Positions 1 to 8,266 of a stretch of DNA of 64,000 bases are shown here, one piece after another. The stretch's first letter is position 1. The number at the start of each line of letters is the position of its first letter. The notes under the pieces are model-generated. The model did not search any database, was not told the origin of the DNA, and was given only the letters and a program-made list of their open reading frames with translations. The DNA comes from Oxalobacteraceae bacterium. GTDB lineage: Bacteria > Pseudomonadota > Gammaproteobacteria > Burkholderiales > Burkholderiaceae_D. The translations under genes and the position numbers were made by a program. Location: positions 1 to 64,000 of the forward strand of contig JAJTGE010000019.1 of NCBI GenBank assembly GCA_021298555.1, in the 5' to 3' direction.

Positions 1-141
1 CACTGCCAACATCACGCCAAGTACTAGAGATATCAGTGAATTAGGTAACTCTGATTTCGCAGCAAGGAGCAACTCTATCAATGAAAATAAAATCAATATG
101 AGTTGTGAAAAATAGTACCAGACAGTTTGCCATGGAATCAT
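1..141 (-). CDS. Membrane protein, 5' end only (unknown)
   Basis: The leftward reading frame starts at ATG 141-139 behind a strong GGAGGA ribosome site (145-150) and stays open to the window edge. The 47 visible residues begin MIPWQTVWYYFSQ and contain one long hydrophobic stretch (about residues 8-30) and the start of a second one after SELPNSLISL, so it is probably a polytopic inner-membrane protein. It starts 19 bases after the thrH stop on the same strand and is probably co-transcribed with it. I do not recognise the family from this fragment. Confidence 0.55.
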   Translation of the reverse strand, partial: MIPWQTVWYYFSQLILILFSLIELLLAAKSELPNSLISLVLGVMLAV

Positions 142-160
142 GCAGTCCTCCGCATCGTCA

Positions 161-787
161 TTAAGTCGTGGTTTCAGTTACGTGGTGGATTGCGTTGCTT
201 ATTAAGCCAAATAAATCATCAAATTCATCAACGGCTACAAATTGAGGAAACTGCGCTTTGATGTTCTCCGGCGCGTGAAATAAAAAACCGGCATCGGCTT
301 CTTTAAGCATGGACGTATCATTAAATGAATCGCCTGCAGCAATAACGCGGTAATTGAGTTTTTTGAAGGCGGCGACAGCCTCGCGTTTTTGATCGGGCAG
401 ACGCAGCTTGTAATTGACGATTCTGTCATTTTCAACAACCAGTGTATGACAAAGCAGTGTGGGCATACCCAGCTGGCGCATGAATGGTGCGGCAAATTGT
501 TCAAAGGTGTCCGATAAAATAATCACCTGCACCTGTGCGCGCAGGCTATCCATAAATGCACGCGCGCCTGGTAGTAGCTCTAGGGTAGCGATGACTTTTT
601 GTATGTCAGAGAGCTTTAATCCGTGCTGATCCAAAATCGCTAACCGGCCTTGCATTAGCTTGTCATAGTTGGGTTCATCACGCGTGGTTTTGCGTAAGTC
701 GGCAATACCTGTTTTTTCAGCGACAGCGATCCAGATCTCTGGTGTCAGCACACCTTCCATGTCGAGCGTAACAATCACTTGTTTCAC
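161..787 (-). CDS. thrH: ThrH: phosphoserine phosphatase / homoserine phosphotransferase
   Basis: A HAD-superfamily enzyme of about 208 residues, close to the roughly 205 of Pseudomonas ThrH. That enzyme dephosphorylates phosphoserine and can transfer the phosphate to homoserine, linking serine and threonine synthesis in the cytoplasm. Visible motifs are the nucleophile loop LDMEGVLTPEIW, the second motif ILSDT, and the metal loop AAGDSFNDTSML. Near-diagnostic ThrH strings include MRQLGMPTLLCHTL and LFHAPENI. I chose GTG at 787 because it aligns with the family start and has AGAGAA just upstream; a TTG at 811 would add eight residues with no support. It precedes the partial membrane protein by 19 bases. 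Confidence 0.88.
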   Translation of the reverse strand: MKQVIVTLDMEGVLTPEIWIAVAEKTGIADLRKTTRDEPNYDKLMQGRLAILDQHGLKLSDIQKVIATLELLPGARAFMDSLRAQVQVIILSDTFEQFAAPFMRQLGMPTLLCHTLVVENDRIVNYKLRLPDQKREAVAAFKKLNYRVIAAGDSFNDTSMLKEADAGFLFHAPENIKAQFPQFVAVDEFDDLFGLISNAIHHVTETTT

Positions 788-847
788 AATAATTTTCTCT
801 GCTAGTGTCAATCTGTGTATGTGCGTAGCTTACGTTAGCATATGTTT

Positions 848-1639
848 TTAGCGCACTAGTGTTTCGACATGTCCATCAACGGACAGACTCTGCCCCGTAA
901 TCGATGCGCCAGCTGCTGAGCACAAAAAAACCACTGCAGCAGCAATCTCATTTGCGGTCACCATTTTGCGTAACGAGACACGCTGTAATACACGCTCACG
1001 CATTTGTTCAATAGTTATGCCTGCCGTTGTGGCGCTAGCAGACAGTACCCGATCTTGCCTGGGTCCTTCGACTATGCCTGGAAGGACTGCATTGACGCGT
1101 ATGCCATGTGGCCCGAGTTCTGTTGCCCAGGTTTCAGTAAGACCGATGACTCCGTATTTGGTCGCTGAATATGGGGAGCGCTGCGGAAATCCTAACCGAC
1201 TGGCGACTGAACCTATATTGATAATGCTGCCGCTGCCTTGCTGCTTCATGGATTTAACCGCGCTGCGAGTACATAAAAATGTACCCGTTAAATTTACATC
1301 CATGCATTGCTGCCAATCTGCCAATGTAATTTCATCGATAGCGGCAGTAGGCCCAGCAATTCCCGCGTTATTAATCAGTATGTCTAATCCACCCCATTCA
1401 GAGGCTATCGTGCCAAACATAGATAGCACGTCGGCTTCGCGCGTTATATCTGACACGCTGGTGTGAATTTCGGTGTGTGCTGCTTTAGCATCCGATAAGG
1501 CTTGTGCTTTTGTGCCGCAGATATGTACCTTCGCGCCCTGCGCCGCCAGCGCTAGCGTGATGGCCAAACCTATGCCCGATGCACCACCCGTTACCAGGGC
1601 ACGTTGTCCTTGTAGATTGAATGACATGCTTGCGCTCAT
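848..1639 (-). CDS. SDR-family NAD(P)-dependent oxidoreductase
   Basis: A classical short-chain dehydrogenase of 263 residues. The Rossmann glycine motif TGGASGIG is near residues 17-24. NNAG follows around residue 90, and catalytic Ser with YSATK lies in the NIGSVASRLGFPQRSPYSATKYG stretch (about 142-165). The C-terminal SITGQSLSVDGH is the usual SDR substrate-loop ending. It should reduce or oxidise an alcohol/ketone pair in the cytoplasm; the substrate is not readable. It lies 60 bases upstream of thrH on the same strand. ATG 1639 is taken as start, with ATG 1627 also possible. Confidence 0.85.
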   Translation of the reverse strand: MSASMSFNLQGQRALVTGGASGIGLAITLALAAQGAKVHICGTKAQALSDAKAAHTEIHTSVSDITREADVLSMFGTIASEWGGLDILINNAGIAGPTAAIDEITLADWQQCMDVNLTGTFLCTRSAVKSMKQQGSGSIINIGSVASRLGFPQRSPYSATKYGVIGLTETWATELGPHGIRVNAVLPGIVEGPRQDRVLSASATTAGITIEQMRERVLQRVSLRKMVTANEIAAAVVFLCSAAGASITGQSLSVDGHVETLVR

Positions 1640-1822
1640 CGGTAGGTCTCAGCGTTTAATCTAGTTTTATTCCGGCACAGGCTAAGCTAGCCAGTATGCG
1701 GTGTGAGAGTAGTTACATACTATACCAGCGCATTTGAAGTGCAAATCAGTTGTTATGCTATTAATAATATTTTTTTACTGCTTTTCTCTTAATCTTTCAG
1801 GGATTACTTTGATAGTCAGTGC

Positions 1823-2311
1823 TCATCGCACCCGAATTCGTTTACCTGTCATTTTTTTACTCGCATCTTCCAGCGCTCTGTCAAATAGGGCGACGTAGTT
1901 TGCATGGTCACCACCCAGTATGGAATCAGTGAGTATCTCGCCCTCGTTATTGATGAACATAATAGTCGGAGTCATCTGTACCTTAAAGCGCTCAGCAAGT
2001 GCTGCTTCTGTTAAACGTCGTCCATCAAAATTGCTTACCAGTTCCTGTCCTGTGACAGAAATTTCACGAATGATGGGCGAGTCTTTGCCAGCACGTTGTT
2101 TAAGCAAGGGTAGTAAATAATCGTAACGCACTATGCGGCAATAGCTGCAGTTAGGAAGGGTAAAAAACACCACGATAGGTTTTTTATCGGCAAGCGATAT
2201 TTGTGCGTCTGTCTGAAAGTTTTCAGCTTTTGGCAGATCATAGGGTGCAGCGATAGCAAGTGAAACAAACACCATGAAGCTCATGGCTAAATACAATCTA
2301 TAAAATTTCAT
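1823..2311 (-). CDS. Periplasmic thioredoxin-like protein (CSYC)
   Basis: A 162-residue protein with an N-terminal signal peptide (MKFYRLYLAMSFMVFVSLAIAA) followed by a thioredoxin fold. The active-site motif is PNCSYCR (about residue 54) after VVFFTLP, and the cis-proline region is MTPTIMFIN. Secreted thioredoxin-like proteins of this type act as thiol reductants or disulfide-handling proteins in the periplasm, in the manner of SoxW. Nothing next to it identifies its substrate. The CxxC is intact, so redox activity is expected; the specific role is unknown. Confidence 0.75.
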   Translation of the reverse strand: MKFYRLYLAMSFMVFVSLAIAAPYDLPKAENFQTDAQISLADKKPIVVFFTLPNCSYCRIVRYDYLLPLLKQRAGKDSPIIREISVTGQELVSNFDGRRLTEAALAERFKVQMTPTIMFINNEGEILTDSILGGDHANYVALFDRALEDASKKMTGKRIRVR

Positions 2312-2595
2312 GATTTTCCCAAGGTAGAAAATGATCCTGACTTGTAATACGAATTTTTAAAATAGATCGCAATCCTGACGTATGGTGACATAGCGCGTAG
2401 TAGTGCGACAGCTTGATAAAATTTTGCACAGGCCTGTTTAATTACGACTATCCATAGCGTTAATTATTTGACAGCATACATAGGCTTGGCTACTTTACAG
2501 TCGAGTAGTATCGTCGGTGTGCTGGCTTAGAGTATGCTTAAACAATTATCAGTCGATGCAACCTGATCAGACCACCTGTATAGATATTCACAACC

Positions 2596-3171
2596 ATGTC
2601 GAAAAGCTCCACTCTGATAGATAAAGCACTCGCATTTTGCTCAAGCAAATTTGATGGTGCCCAGCCCGCAGGTGACGCAGGTATCTATTGTGTTCCTGAT
2701 CGCACGGAGTTGATTCGAATTCTGCAAGAGGAGGGCAGCGAACCTGATCCCTACCTGACCCTGGCAGCTTTGCTGCGAGAGACCATACGACTAACCAGCA
2801 CCACTGAAGAAGAAATAACTCAGGTATTTGGCCCAGAGGTAGCCTTTACCGTGGCAGAGCTAACAGAAAATTCGAAGTTTTCATTAGCCACCAGAAAATC
2901 TCTGCGCACGCTGTTCATGCCCTCTTTATCACGCAAAGCTAAGTTAGTGATATTTGCGGAGATCATAGAAACGGTCCGTCAAATCGGTAGCAAAACGGCA
3001 CCTAAAAGTTGGTCTTTGCAGCACAAACAAGATTATTTTATTTGGGCAGAAAAAACCGTAGCAGCAATGGGTAATATTAATCCGACATTGCTAGCTGTGT
3101 ATTCGGCCGAGATAGAAAACGCCAAGTTGGTCGTTCAGTCGCGAACAGGTAATGCAAAAGTAGCAAGCTAG
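2596..3171 (+). CDS. MESH1/SpoT-type HD-fold protein with lost catalytic residues
   Basis: A 191-residue protein that aligns by eye with MESH1/RelA-SpoT hydrolase domains. The framework strings are LAALLRETI, TTEEEITQVFGPEVAFTVAELTE, SRKAKLVIFAEIIETVRQI, WSLQHKQDYFIWAEKTV and NINPTLLAVY. In the active family the second reads LLHDTVEDT and the third LADKLYNLRD; these carry the Mn-binding His-Asp pair and Asp. Here the HD pair is Arg-Glu, the downstream Asp is Leu and the third-motif Asp is Glu, so (p)ppGpp hydrolysis is unlikely. It may be a binding or regulatory pseudo-enzyme. It is a single gene with a long 5' leader. Confidence 0.6.
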   Translation: MSKSSTLIDKALAFCSSKFDGAQPAGDAGIYCVPDRTELIRILQEEGSEPDPYLTLAALLRETIRLTSTTEEEITQVFGPEVAFTVAELTENSKFSLATRKSLRTLFMPSLSRKAKLVIFAEIIETVRQIGSKTAPKSWSLQHKQDYFIWAEKTVAAMGNINPTLLAVYSAEIENAKLVVQSRTGNAKVAS

Positions 3172-3245
3172 CAATTTAAGAGTGAAATTTTTGTATAGTC
3201 CTATATTCACTACAAACTATAACTCTGCTCAAACAAGAAATCGAC

Positions 3246-4418
3246 TCAGTCGGTTTTATCCAGAGGTTTTCCGAACCATCTCAGCCATACAAATCCGATA
3301 AAACCAGCCATCAGCGAAGCAGTAAATACAGCAATCTTTGATGCATTTACTAAATCAGCTTGTTCACCAAATGCAAGGTTGGTGATGAAAATTGAAATCG
3401 TAAAACCAATCCCACCCAGCATACCGGAACCTATAAGATGACGCCAACGCACATCTACCGGCAAGGTACAAATACCTAACATAACGGCAAGCGCAGATAG
3501 TAGTGCGACCCCAAGTGGTTTACCGACAACCAGTCCAATAATTACGCCCATACTGTTTGGCGACGTTAGATCGAGCAGCCAGTTGGCACCAAAAAAAATT
3601 CCTGTATTGGCTAGCGCAAAAAGTGGCAAAACTATAAATGCCACTGGTTTATGCAAAAAATTTTCTACTTTATGAGAAGGTGATGGCGTCTGCTCACTGC
3701 TTGACCAAAACGGTATCGCAAAAGCGAGCATCACACCTGCTGCAGTCGCGTGCACACCGGATTTGAGCATGAGTAGCCACATAAGTGCACCACCTAACAA
3801 ATACACTGTAATCGAAGCTACGCGGAAAAATCGATTCAGACACAGTAATGTCACAAACACCATAAGACTACCTGCCAGGTATTGCAAGGCGACATTATCA
3901 GTATAGAAAATCGCAATCATAATAATGGCAATCAGATCATCGATTACTGCAAATGCCACAACAAATACTTTAAGGGCTGGTGGAATACGACTACCTAACA
4001 AAGCCAGGGCTCCGAGAGCGAATGCAATATCTGTCGCCATTGGAATGCCTATGCCGGCCTGGGTTGGTAGTTCAGCATTAAATGAGTAATGAATTAATGC
4101 GGGCAGCATGGTGCCGCCTATGGCTGCAAATATTGGCAGCAACGCATTCCTAAGTATGGATAATTCTCCGACATACAGTTCGCGCTCAAGCTCAAGACCA
4201 ATCATCAAAAAAAAGATCGCCATTAAGCCATCATTAATCCAATGCTCAAGTGTGAGTCCCAGGAATTCAGATTGCCAGAGAGTCAGATAGGCTGAACCAA
4301 AAACAGAGTTTGTAAGTCCCACACTAATGATCGTAGCAATTACTAATAAAATCGCACCTGATTTTTCGGATTCGAAAAAGCGATTAAAGGTGTCAGTCAA
4401 TATACGAGAATTTGGCAT
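3246..4418 (-). CDS. nhaA: Na+/H+ antiporter NhaA
   Basis: A 390-residue inner-membrane antiporter of normal length. It exchanges protons for cytoplasmic Na+ to keep sodium low and pH stable. The family signatures are present in order: LTLEHWINDGLMAIFFLMIGLELERE near the start, MATDIAFALG (equivalent of E. coli Asp133), and FAVIDDLIAI with the Asp163/Asp164 pair that binds the ion. About eleven or twelve hydrophobic segments follow the usual pattern. It is a single gene convergent with the MESH1-like gene (74 bases between stops). The Shine-Dalgarno signal upstream of ATG 4418 is weak. Confidence 0.93.
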   Translation of the reverse strand: MPNSRILTDTFNRFFESEKSGAILLVIATIISVGLTNSVFGSAYLTLWQSEFLGLTLEHWINDGLMAIFFLMIGLELERELYVGELSILRNALLPIFAAIGGTMLPALIHYSFNAELPTQAGIGIPMATDIAFALGALALLGSRIPPALKVFVVAFAVIDDLIAIIMIAIFYTDNVALQYLAGSLMVFVTLLCLNRFFRVASITVYLLGGALMWLLMLKSGVHATAAGVMLAFAIPFWSSSEQTPSPSHKVENFLHKPVAFIVLPLFALANTGIFFGANWLLDLTSPNSMGVIIGLVVGKPLGVALLSALAVMLGICTLPVDVRWRHLIGSGMLGGIGFTISIFITNLAFGEQADLVNASKIAVFTASLMAGFIGFVWLRWFGKPLDKTD

Positions 4419-4643
4419 TGGGAGCAGGAATTAACAATCTAAATTTTGAGTAAAAAAATTGTGCTCTAAATTTTAAAATTTATGAAATGATGCGCAATCA
4501 ATTTAGCCAAAGTTTAGCATGGAATGCCCCTGCTTTATGGTTGAAGAAATGCTCTCTCAGAAGCTAATAATAAACACACATAAAGTGATAATTTTCGGCG
4601 CGTTAAAATCTTTTAATGGGTTAAGCGGTGTGCTGTAGGTATA

Positions 4644-4677
4644 AAAAAAGCCCGGAATACTTTGTCCGGGCTTTTTA
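4644..4677 (-). terminator. Rho-independent terminator of the TRAP binding protein gene
   Basis: An inverted repeat AAAAAGCCCGGA / TCCGGGCTTTTT (4645-4656 and 4665-4676) with an 8-base loop and a U run on the leftward transcript. It lies 22 bases after the dctP stop. The flanking A/T runs make it potentially bidirectional, but only a leftward gene ends here. Confidence 0.85.
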
Positions 4678-4698
4678 TCAAATAAATTTTTAATCAGA

Positions 4699-5718
4699 TC
4701 ATTTGCAAGCTGCTTTGGCTTCGTCTAACAAACGCTTGCCATCGAAGCCTTTAGAGGTGACTTCCTTGACCCACTCATCAGCAACGCCAGCAGTAGCTGT
4801 TTCCCAGCGTTTGAATTCAGCTGCTGGAAGTGTGTAAAAGGTATTTTTGCGTAATTCAGCAGATTTACGTCCAGGGGCTATGTCTTCTACGAACACTTTA
4901 CCTACCCATGCTGACATCTCAGCCCCGCTATTGGCATCAATGACTTTTTTCAATTCAGGCGGCAAGCTATCGTACTTAGCCTGATTCATGGCAAACACAA
5001 AGGCCGTATTGGACATTTGAGCTTCGCCTGCAGCTGCTTCGGTATGAAATTTAGTGATTTCTTCAAATTTCATGGTCGGGATAACTTCCCATGGAATCAT
5101 CGCGCCGTCGATCACACCTTTGGAAAGAGCTTCAGCTGCTTGTGGCAAGGGCATAGGCACGGGCGTGGCTCCTAAAGCAGCGACCATTTTCGATGCCTGA
5201 CGATTAGGGGCTCGTATTTTTAACCCTTTAAAGTCATCAATAGTTTTAACTTGTTTTTTAGTGGTGTGTAGTAATGCACCATCATGCAGATGAAACAAGA
5301 TGGGTTTTACGCCCTTGTATTCTGCACTCGCATTTTTCATTGCGTAATTCCATAAGCCGCGACTTGCGCGCTCTGAATCTTGCACCATGAAAGGCAATTC
5401 AAATGCTTCTGTTACTAGAAAACGACCGGCCTGATAGCCAGGCACTGTCCATATGATGTCGGCTACACCGTCTTTAGCCTGATCAAATAGCTGAGGTGGT
5501 GAGCCACCCATTTGCATCGAGGGATAAATCTGGCATTTGAGTTTGCCTGCGGATTCTTTTTCTATTTTGGCGCACCAGGGCACCATGAAATTTTTGTGGG
5601 CTGTTGAGCCTGCTGGTAAAAAGTGATGAATTTTGAGTGTAATCGTTTGTGCCGAAACTAGCGCAGGCAGCAAACTGGTGATCATAATGAGAAGCGCGCG
5701 TGCAAATAAGGTATTCAT
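4699..5718 (-). CDS. TRAP transporter solute-binding protein (DctP family)
   Basis: A 339-residue periplasmic binding protein with a signal peptide ending near LPALVSAQ. It has the DctP hallmarks HHFLPAGSTAHKNFMVPW, FDQAKDGVADIIWTVPGYQAG, FKGLKIRAPNRQASKMVAALGATPVPMPLPQAAEALSKGVIDGA and the helix NQAKYDSLPPELKKVI. TRAP binding proteins capture carboxylates and pass them to DctQM. No DctQ or DctM gene is in the window, so the membrane partners are elsewhere or downstream genes were lost. Its position beside the benzoate genes makes an aromatic or organic acid ligand plausible, but this is inference. Confidence 0.87.
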   Translation of the reverse strand: MNTLFARALLIMITSLLPALVSAQTITLKIHHFLPAGSTAHKNFMVPWCAKIEKESAGKLKCQIYPSMQMGGSPPQLFDQAKDGVADIIWTVPGYQAGRFLVTEAFELPFMVQDSERASRGLWNYAMKNASAEYKGVKPILFHLHDGALLHTTKKQVKTIDDFKGLKIRAPNRQASKMVAALGATPVPMPLPQAAEALSKGVIDGAMIPWEVIPTMKFEEITKFHTEAAAGEAQMSNTAFVFAMNQAKYDSLPPELKKVIDANSGAEMSAWVGKVFVEDIAPGRKSAELRKNTFYTLPAAEFKRWETATAGVADEWVKEVTSKGFDGKRLLDEAKAACK

Positions 5719-5947
5719 TAGACTCTCTTAGACGAAGTGATGAGTTTCAAATCCGGCAAGTGCTGATTCATCGGATTAACAGCGGCAGTCTTGAATCAGG
5801 CAATGTGCTGCATGATTGTAGTACAGCCTGCCATGAAAAGACGCTCAAAATGGTTAAGCGTTTGTCTGAGTGAAGTTTGAGGCTGCGATAATCATCGTTG
5901 CAATTTATTGCGTTGTTTTTTTGCTTGCAACTGCAAAGGATAGGTAT

Positions 5948-7474
5948 ATGTCACAAGGACTTACCAAAGATAGTCTCATTGGTGTTGTTGGCAGCGGTGC
6001 TATGGGTACGGGCATAGCGCAGGTCGCCGCTGTTGCAGGGCATCGGGTCATGCTGTTTGATGCGCGCGATGGTGCAGCGCAAGCAGCATGCGATGCCATA
6101 CGCAAGACATTAACGACCTTGGTCGAGAAAGGACGCATGCCTTCTGATCAGGCCAGTGCAGCGGCGGCACGTTTGCATGCGGCCTCGTCTTTTAATGAAT
6201 TCAAGCCTGCCTTCCTAGTGGTTGAGGCCATAGTAGAAAATCTGGAGGCTAAGCAGCAGTTGTTTGCTTCGCTAGAGGCTGTTGTTGCGCCCGACTGTGT
6301 GTTGGCAACGAATACCTCATCGATTTCGATTACGTCCATAGGCGCCAATCTGTTACATCCAGCGCGTTTGGTCGGTATGCATTTCTTTAATCCCGTGCCT
6401 TTGATGGCCCTGGTAGAAGTCATTAGCGGGTTAGCGACATCATCTGCGGTGGCTGATTGTATAGAAGCTACTGCTAAAGACTGGGGAAAGTTGCCTGTAC
6501 GGGCAACATCGACTCCCGGATTTATTGTTAACCGCGTGGCGCGACCATTTTATGCAGAGGCCTTGCGTCTTTTACTTGAGCAAGCAGCTGATCCAGCATC
6601 CATTGATGCGGTCATGCGAGATGCTGGTGGTTTCCGTATGGGGCCATTTGAATTGATGGATTTAATTGGACATGATGTTAACTTTGCTGTTACTCAGTCG
6701 GTGTTCGAGGCTTATCACAACGATCCGCGATTTACACCATCGGTGCTACAAAAAGAATTATTGAATGCCGGATTTTTAGGCCGCAAATCAGGCCGTGGTT
6801 TTTTTGCGTATGGCCCAGATGTACCCGCACCCAAGCCACAACAACATGCTGATAGCGCGTATAGCGGTAAACCCTCATTCAATCGGCATGCACCAGCAGC
6901 AGTAGCTATCGCTACTCGCTTAGCAGCCGCAGGACATGAGTTTGATTGGCACGAATCAGTCGGTGATAACAAGCCATTGATTACCCTGCATGGTGCATCA
7001 CTGTATTTAACCGATGGACGCAGCGCAACCATGCGTGCATCCGAATCTGGGCAGGCCGACACGGTACTTATTGATTTGGCGCTCGCTATGGATACCTGTA
7101 CTCGCTTAGCCGTTGCAGTAGCAGATCAGTGTTCTTCTGTTGGGCAAACATCGCTGGTGGGTGTGCTGCAGGCAGCCGGCTATCGCGTCACGATGCTGCG
7201 TGATGTGCCCGGCATGGTGGTAATGCGCACTGTAGCCATGTTGGCCAATGAAGCAGCGGATGCTGTTAATCAGGGAGTATGCAGCGCAGCCGACGCGAAT
7301 CTGGCTATGCAAAAGGGCGTGAACTATCCTTTGGGCCCGCTGGCATGGGCAGAACGCGTGGGCTTGGAATTGATTCAGCGCGTATTACAAAATGTAGGGG
7401 CCGAATATGGCGAAGATCGTTATCGCATCTCACCATTAATTCGCCGTAAGGTGGCCGCTGGCACCACGTTTTGA
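5948..7474 (+). CDS. 3-hydroxyacyl-CoA dehydrogenase, PaaH type
   Basis: About 508 residues, the length of PaaH/PhaC-type 3-hydroxyadipyl-CoA dehydrogenases. The NAD-binding motif is VGSGAMGTGIAQVAAVAGH, NTSSISITSI follows, and the catalytic His sits in GMHFFNPVPLM. PGFIVNRVARPFYAEALRLL opens the C-terminal domain, and a second dehydrogenase C-domain-like unit (ANEAADAVNQGV, KGVNYPLGPLAWAE) closes the protein. The start is ATG 5948, preceded by AAGGA; an upstream GTG frame at 5870 adds an unrelated hydrophobic stretch. It could supply the beta-oxidation step downstream of BoxD, converting 3-hydroxyadipyl-CoA to 3-oxoadipyl-CoA. It is convergent with the hydrolase gene with one base between stops. 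Confidence 0.85.
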   Translation: MSQGLTKDSLIGVVGSGAMGTGIAQVAAVAGHRVMLFDARDGAAQAACDAIRKTLTTLVEKGRMPSDQASAAAARLHAASSFNEFKPAFLVVEAIVENLEAKQQLFASLEAVVAPDCVLATNTSSISITSIGANLLHPARLVGMHFFNPVPLMALVEVISGLATSSAVADCIEATAKDWGKLPVRATSTPGFIVNRVARPFYAEALRLLLEQAADPASIDAVMRDAGGFRMGPFELMDLIGHDVNFAVTQSVFEAYHNDPRFTPSVLQKELLNAGFLGRKSGRGFFAYGPDVPAPKPQQHADSAYSGKPSFNRHAPAAVAIATRLAAAGHEFDWHESVGDNKPLITLHGASLYLTDGRSATMRASESGQADTVLIDLALAMDTCTRLAVAVADQCSSVGQTSLVGVLQAAGYRVTMLRDVPGMVVMRTVAMLANEAADAVNQGVCSAADANLAMQKGVNYPLGPLAWAERVGLELIQRVLQNVGAEYGEDRYRISPLIRRKVAAGTTF

Positions 7475-7475
7475 T

Positions 7476-8264
7476 TCAATAGGTCGTGATGAATTTTGTG
7501 ACTGCTCTTATTAAGGCTTCCGGTTGATCGCGATGAGGTGAGTGTCCGCACTCGGGAAGCGCAACGATCACCGTATGCGGTAAGTGCTCTTGTATACCCG
7601 TTATTTGTCGCAGCGTTCCGTACTCGTCTTGCTCACCCTGTATTGCTAGTAGTGGACAAGTAATTGATGACAACGAGGACTCTATAGACCAGTCACGAAA
7701 TGTTGGGTTTAGCCAGACATTATTCCATCCAAAAAATGCAGAATCCACATCATCATGATAGCGAGTGAGTTTCTCACGCAGCCCCTGATACTGATAGGCC
7801 TCACGTGCCAGACCTATGCTGCTGATGCTGATGTCTTCCACCATGATGTGAGGTGCTACAACGACAGCGCCCGCGCACTCGTGCGCAAACCGAGATGCGT
7901 ACAGCAACGCGATCGAACCACCATCGCTATGCCCAAATAGCCAGGGCTTGTTTATATTTAGAGTTGATAGCAGCGCGGGTAACACTTCCCAGGCTTGCTG
8001 ATGCATGAAGTCAGTACCCCAGTGTTCATCGCTATCGCGCGGAGTTGAGCTGCCGTAACCGGGTCGGGAATACACTAAGCCGCGCATGTGCAGTCGCTGG
8101 CACAAGGTGTCAGGAAAATCTTTCCATAACGCGACTGAGCCTAACCCTTCATGCAGAAACACCATCACCGGCGCAGTACTTGATGCGTTGCCTACCCACC
8201 GATATTCGATGCGGATATCGCGTTCTTTCCAGCGCAACTCTGCGTGCATAGCCAGCTCTACCAC
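7476..8264 (-). CDS. Alpha/beta hydrolase of the benzoyl-CoA cluster
   Basis: A 262-residue alpha/beta hydrolase. It has the oxyanion strand FLHEGLGSVALWKDFP, nucleophile elbow FGHSDGGSIALLYA (Ser about residue 116), acid region GEQDEYG and catalytic His in ECGHSPHRDQPE. Hydrolases of this type often accompany aerobic benzoyl-CoA genes and may act as thioesterases that discharge dead-end CoA esters; that role is inferred from context. GTG 8264 is the likely start, two bases after the ligase stop, so the two genes are almost certainly co-transcribed; ATG 8249 is an alternative. Confidence 0.78.
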   Translation of the reverse strand: MVELAMHAELRWKERDIRIEYRWVGNASSTAPVMVFLHEGLGSVALWKDFPDTLCQRLHMRGLVYSRPGYGSSTPRDSDEHWGTDFMHQQAWEVLPALLSTLNINKPWLFGHSDGGSIALLYASRFAHECAGAVVVAPHIMVEDISISSIGLAREAYQYQGLREKLTRYHDDVDSAFFGWNNVWLNPTFRDWSIESSLSSITCPLLAIQGEQDEYGTLRQITGIQEHLPHTVIVALPECGHSPHRDQPEALIRAVTKFITTY

Positions 8265-8266
8265 TC

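Noticed and set aside
5870..5947. Upstream GTG start for the hydroxyacyl-CoA dehydrogenase
   Set aside because: It adds a hydrophobic stretch absent from the family, and ATG 5948 has a clear AAGGA site.
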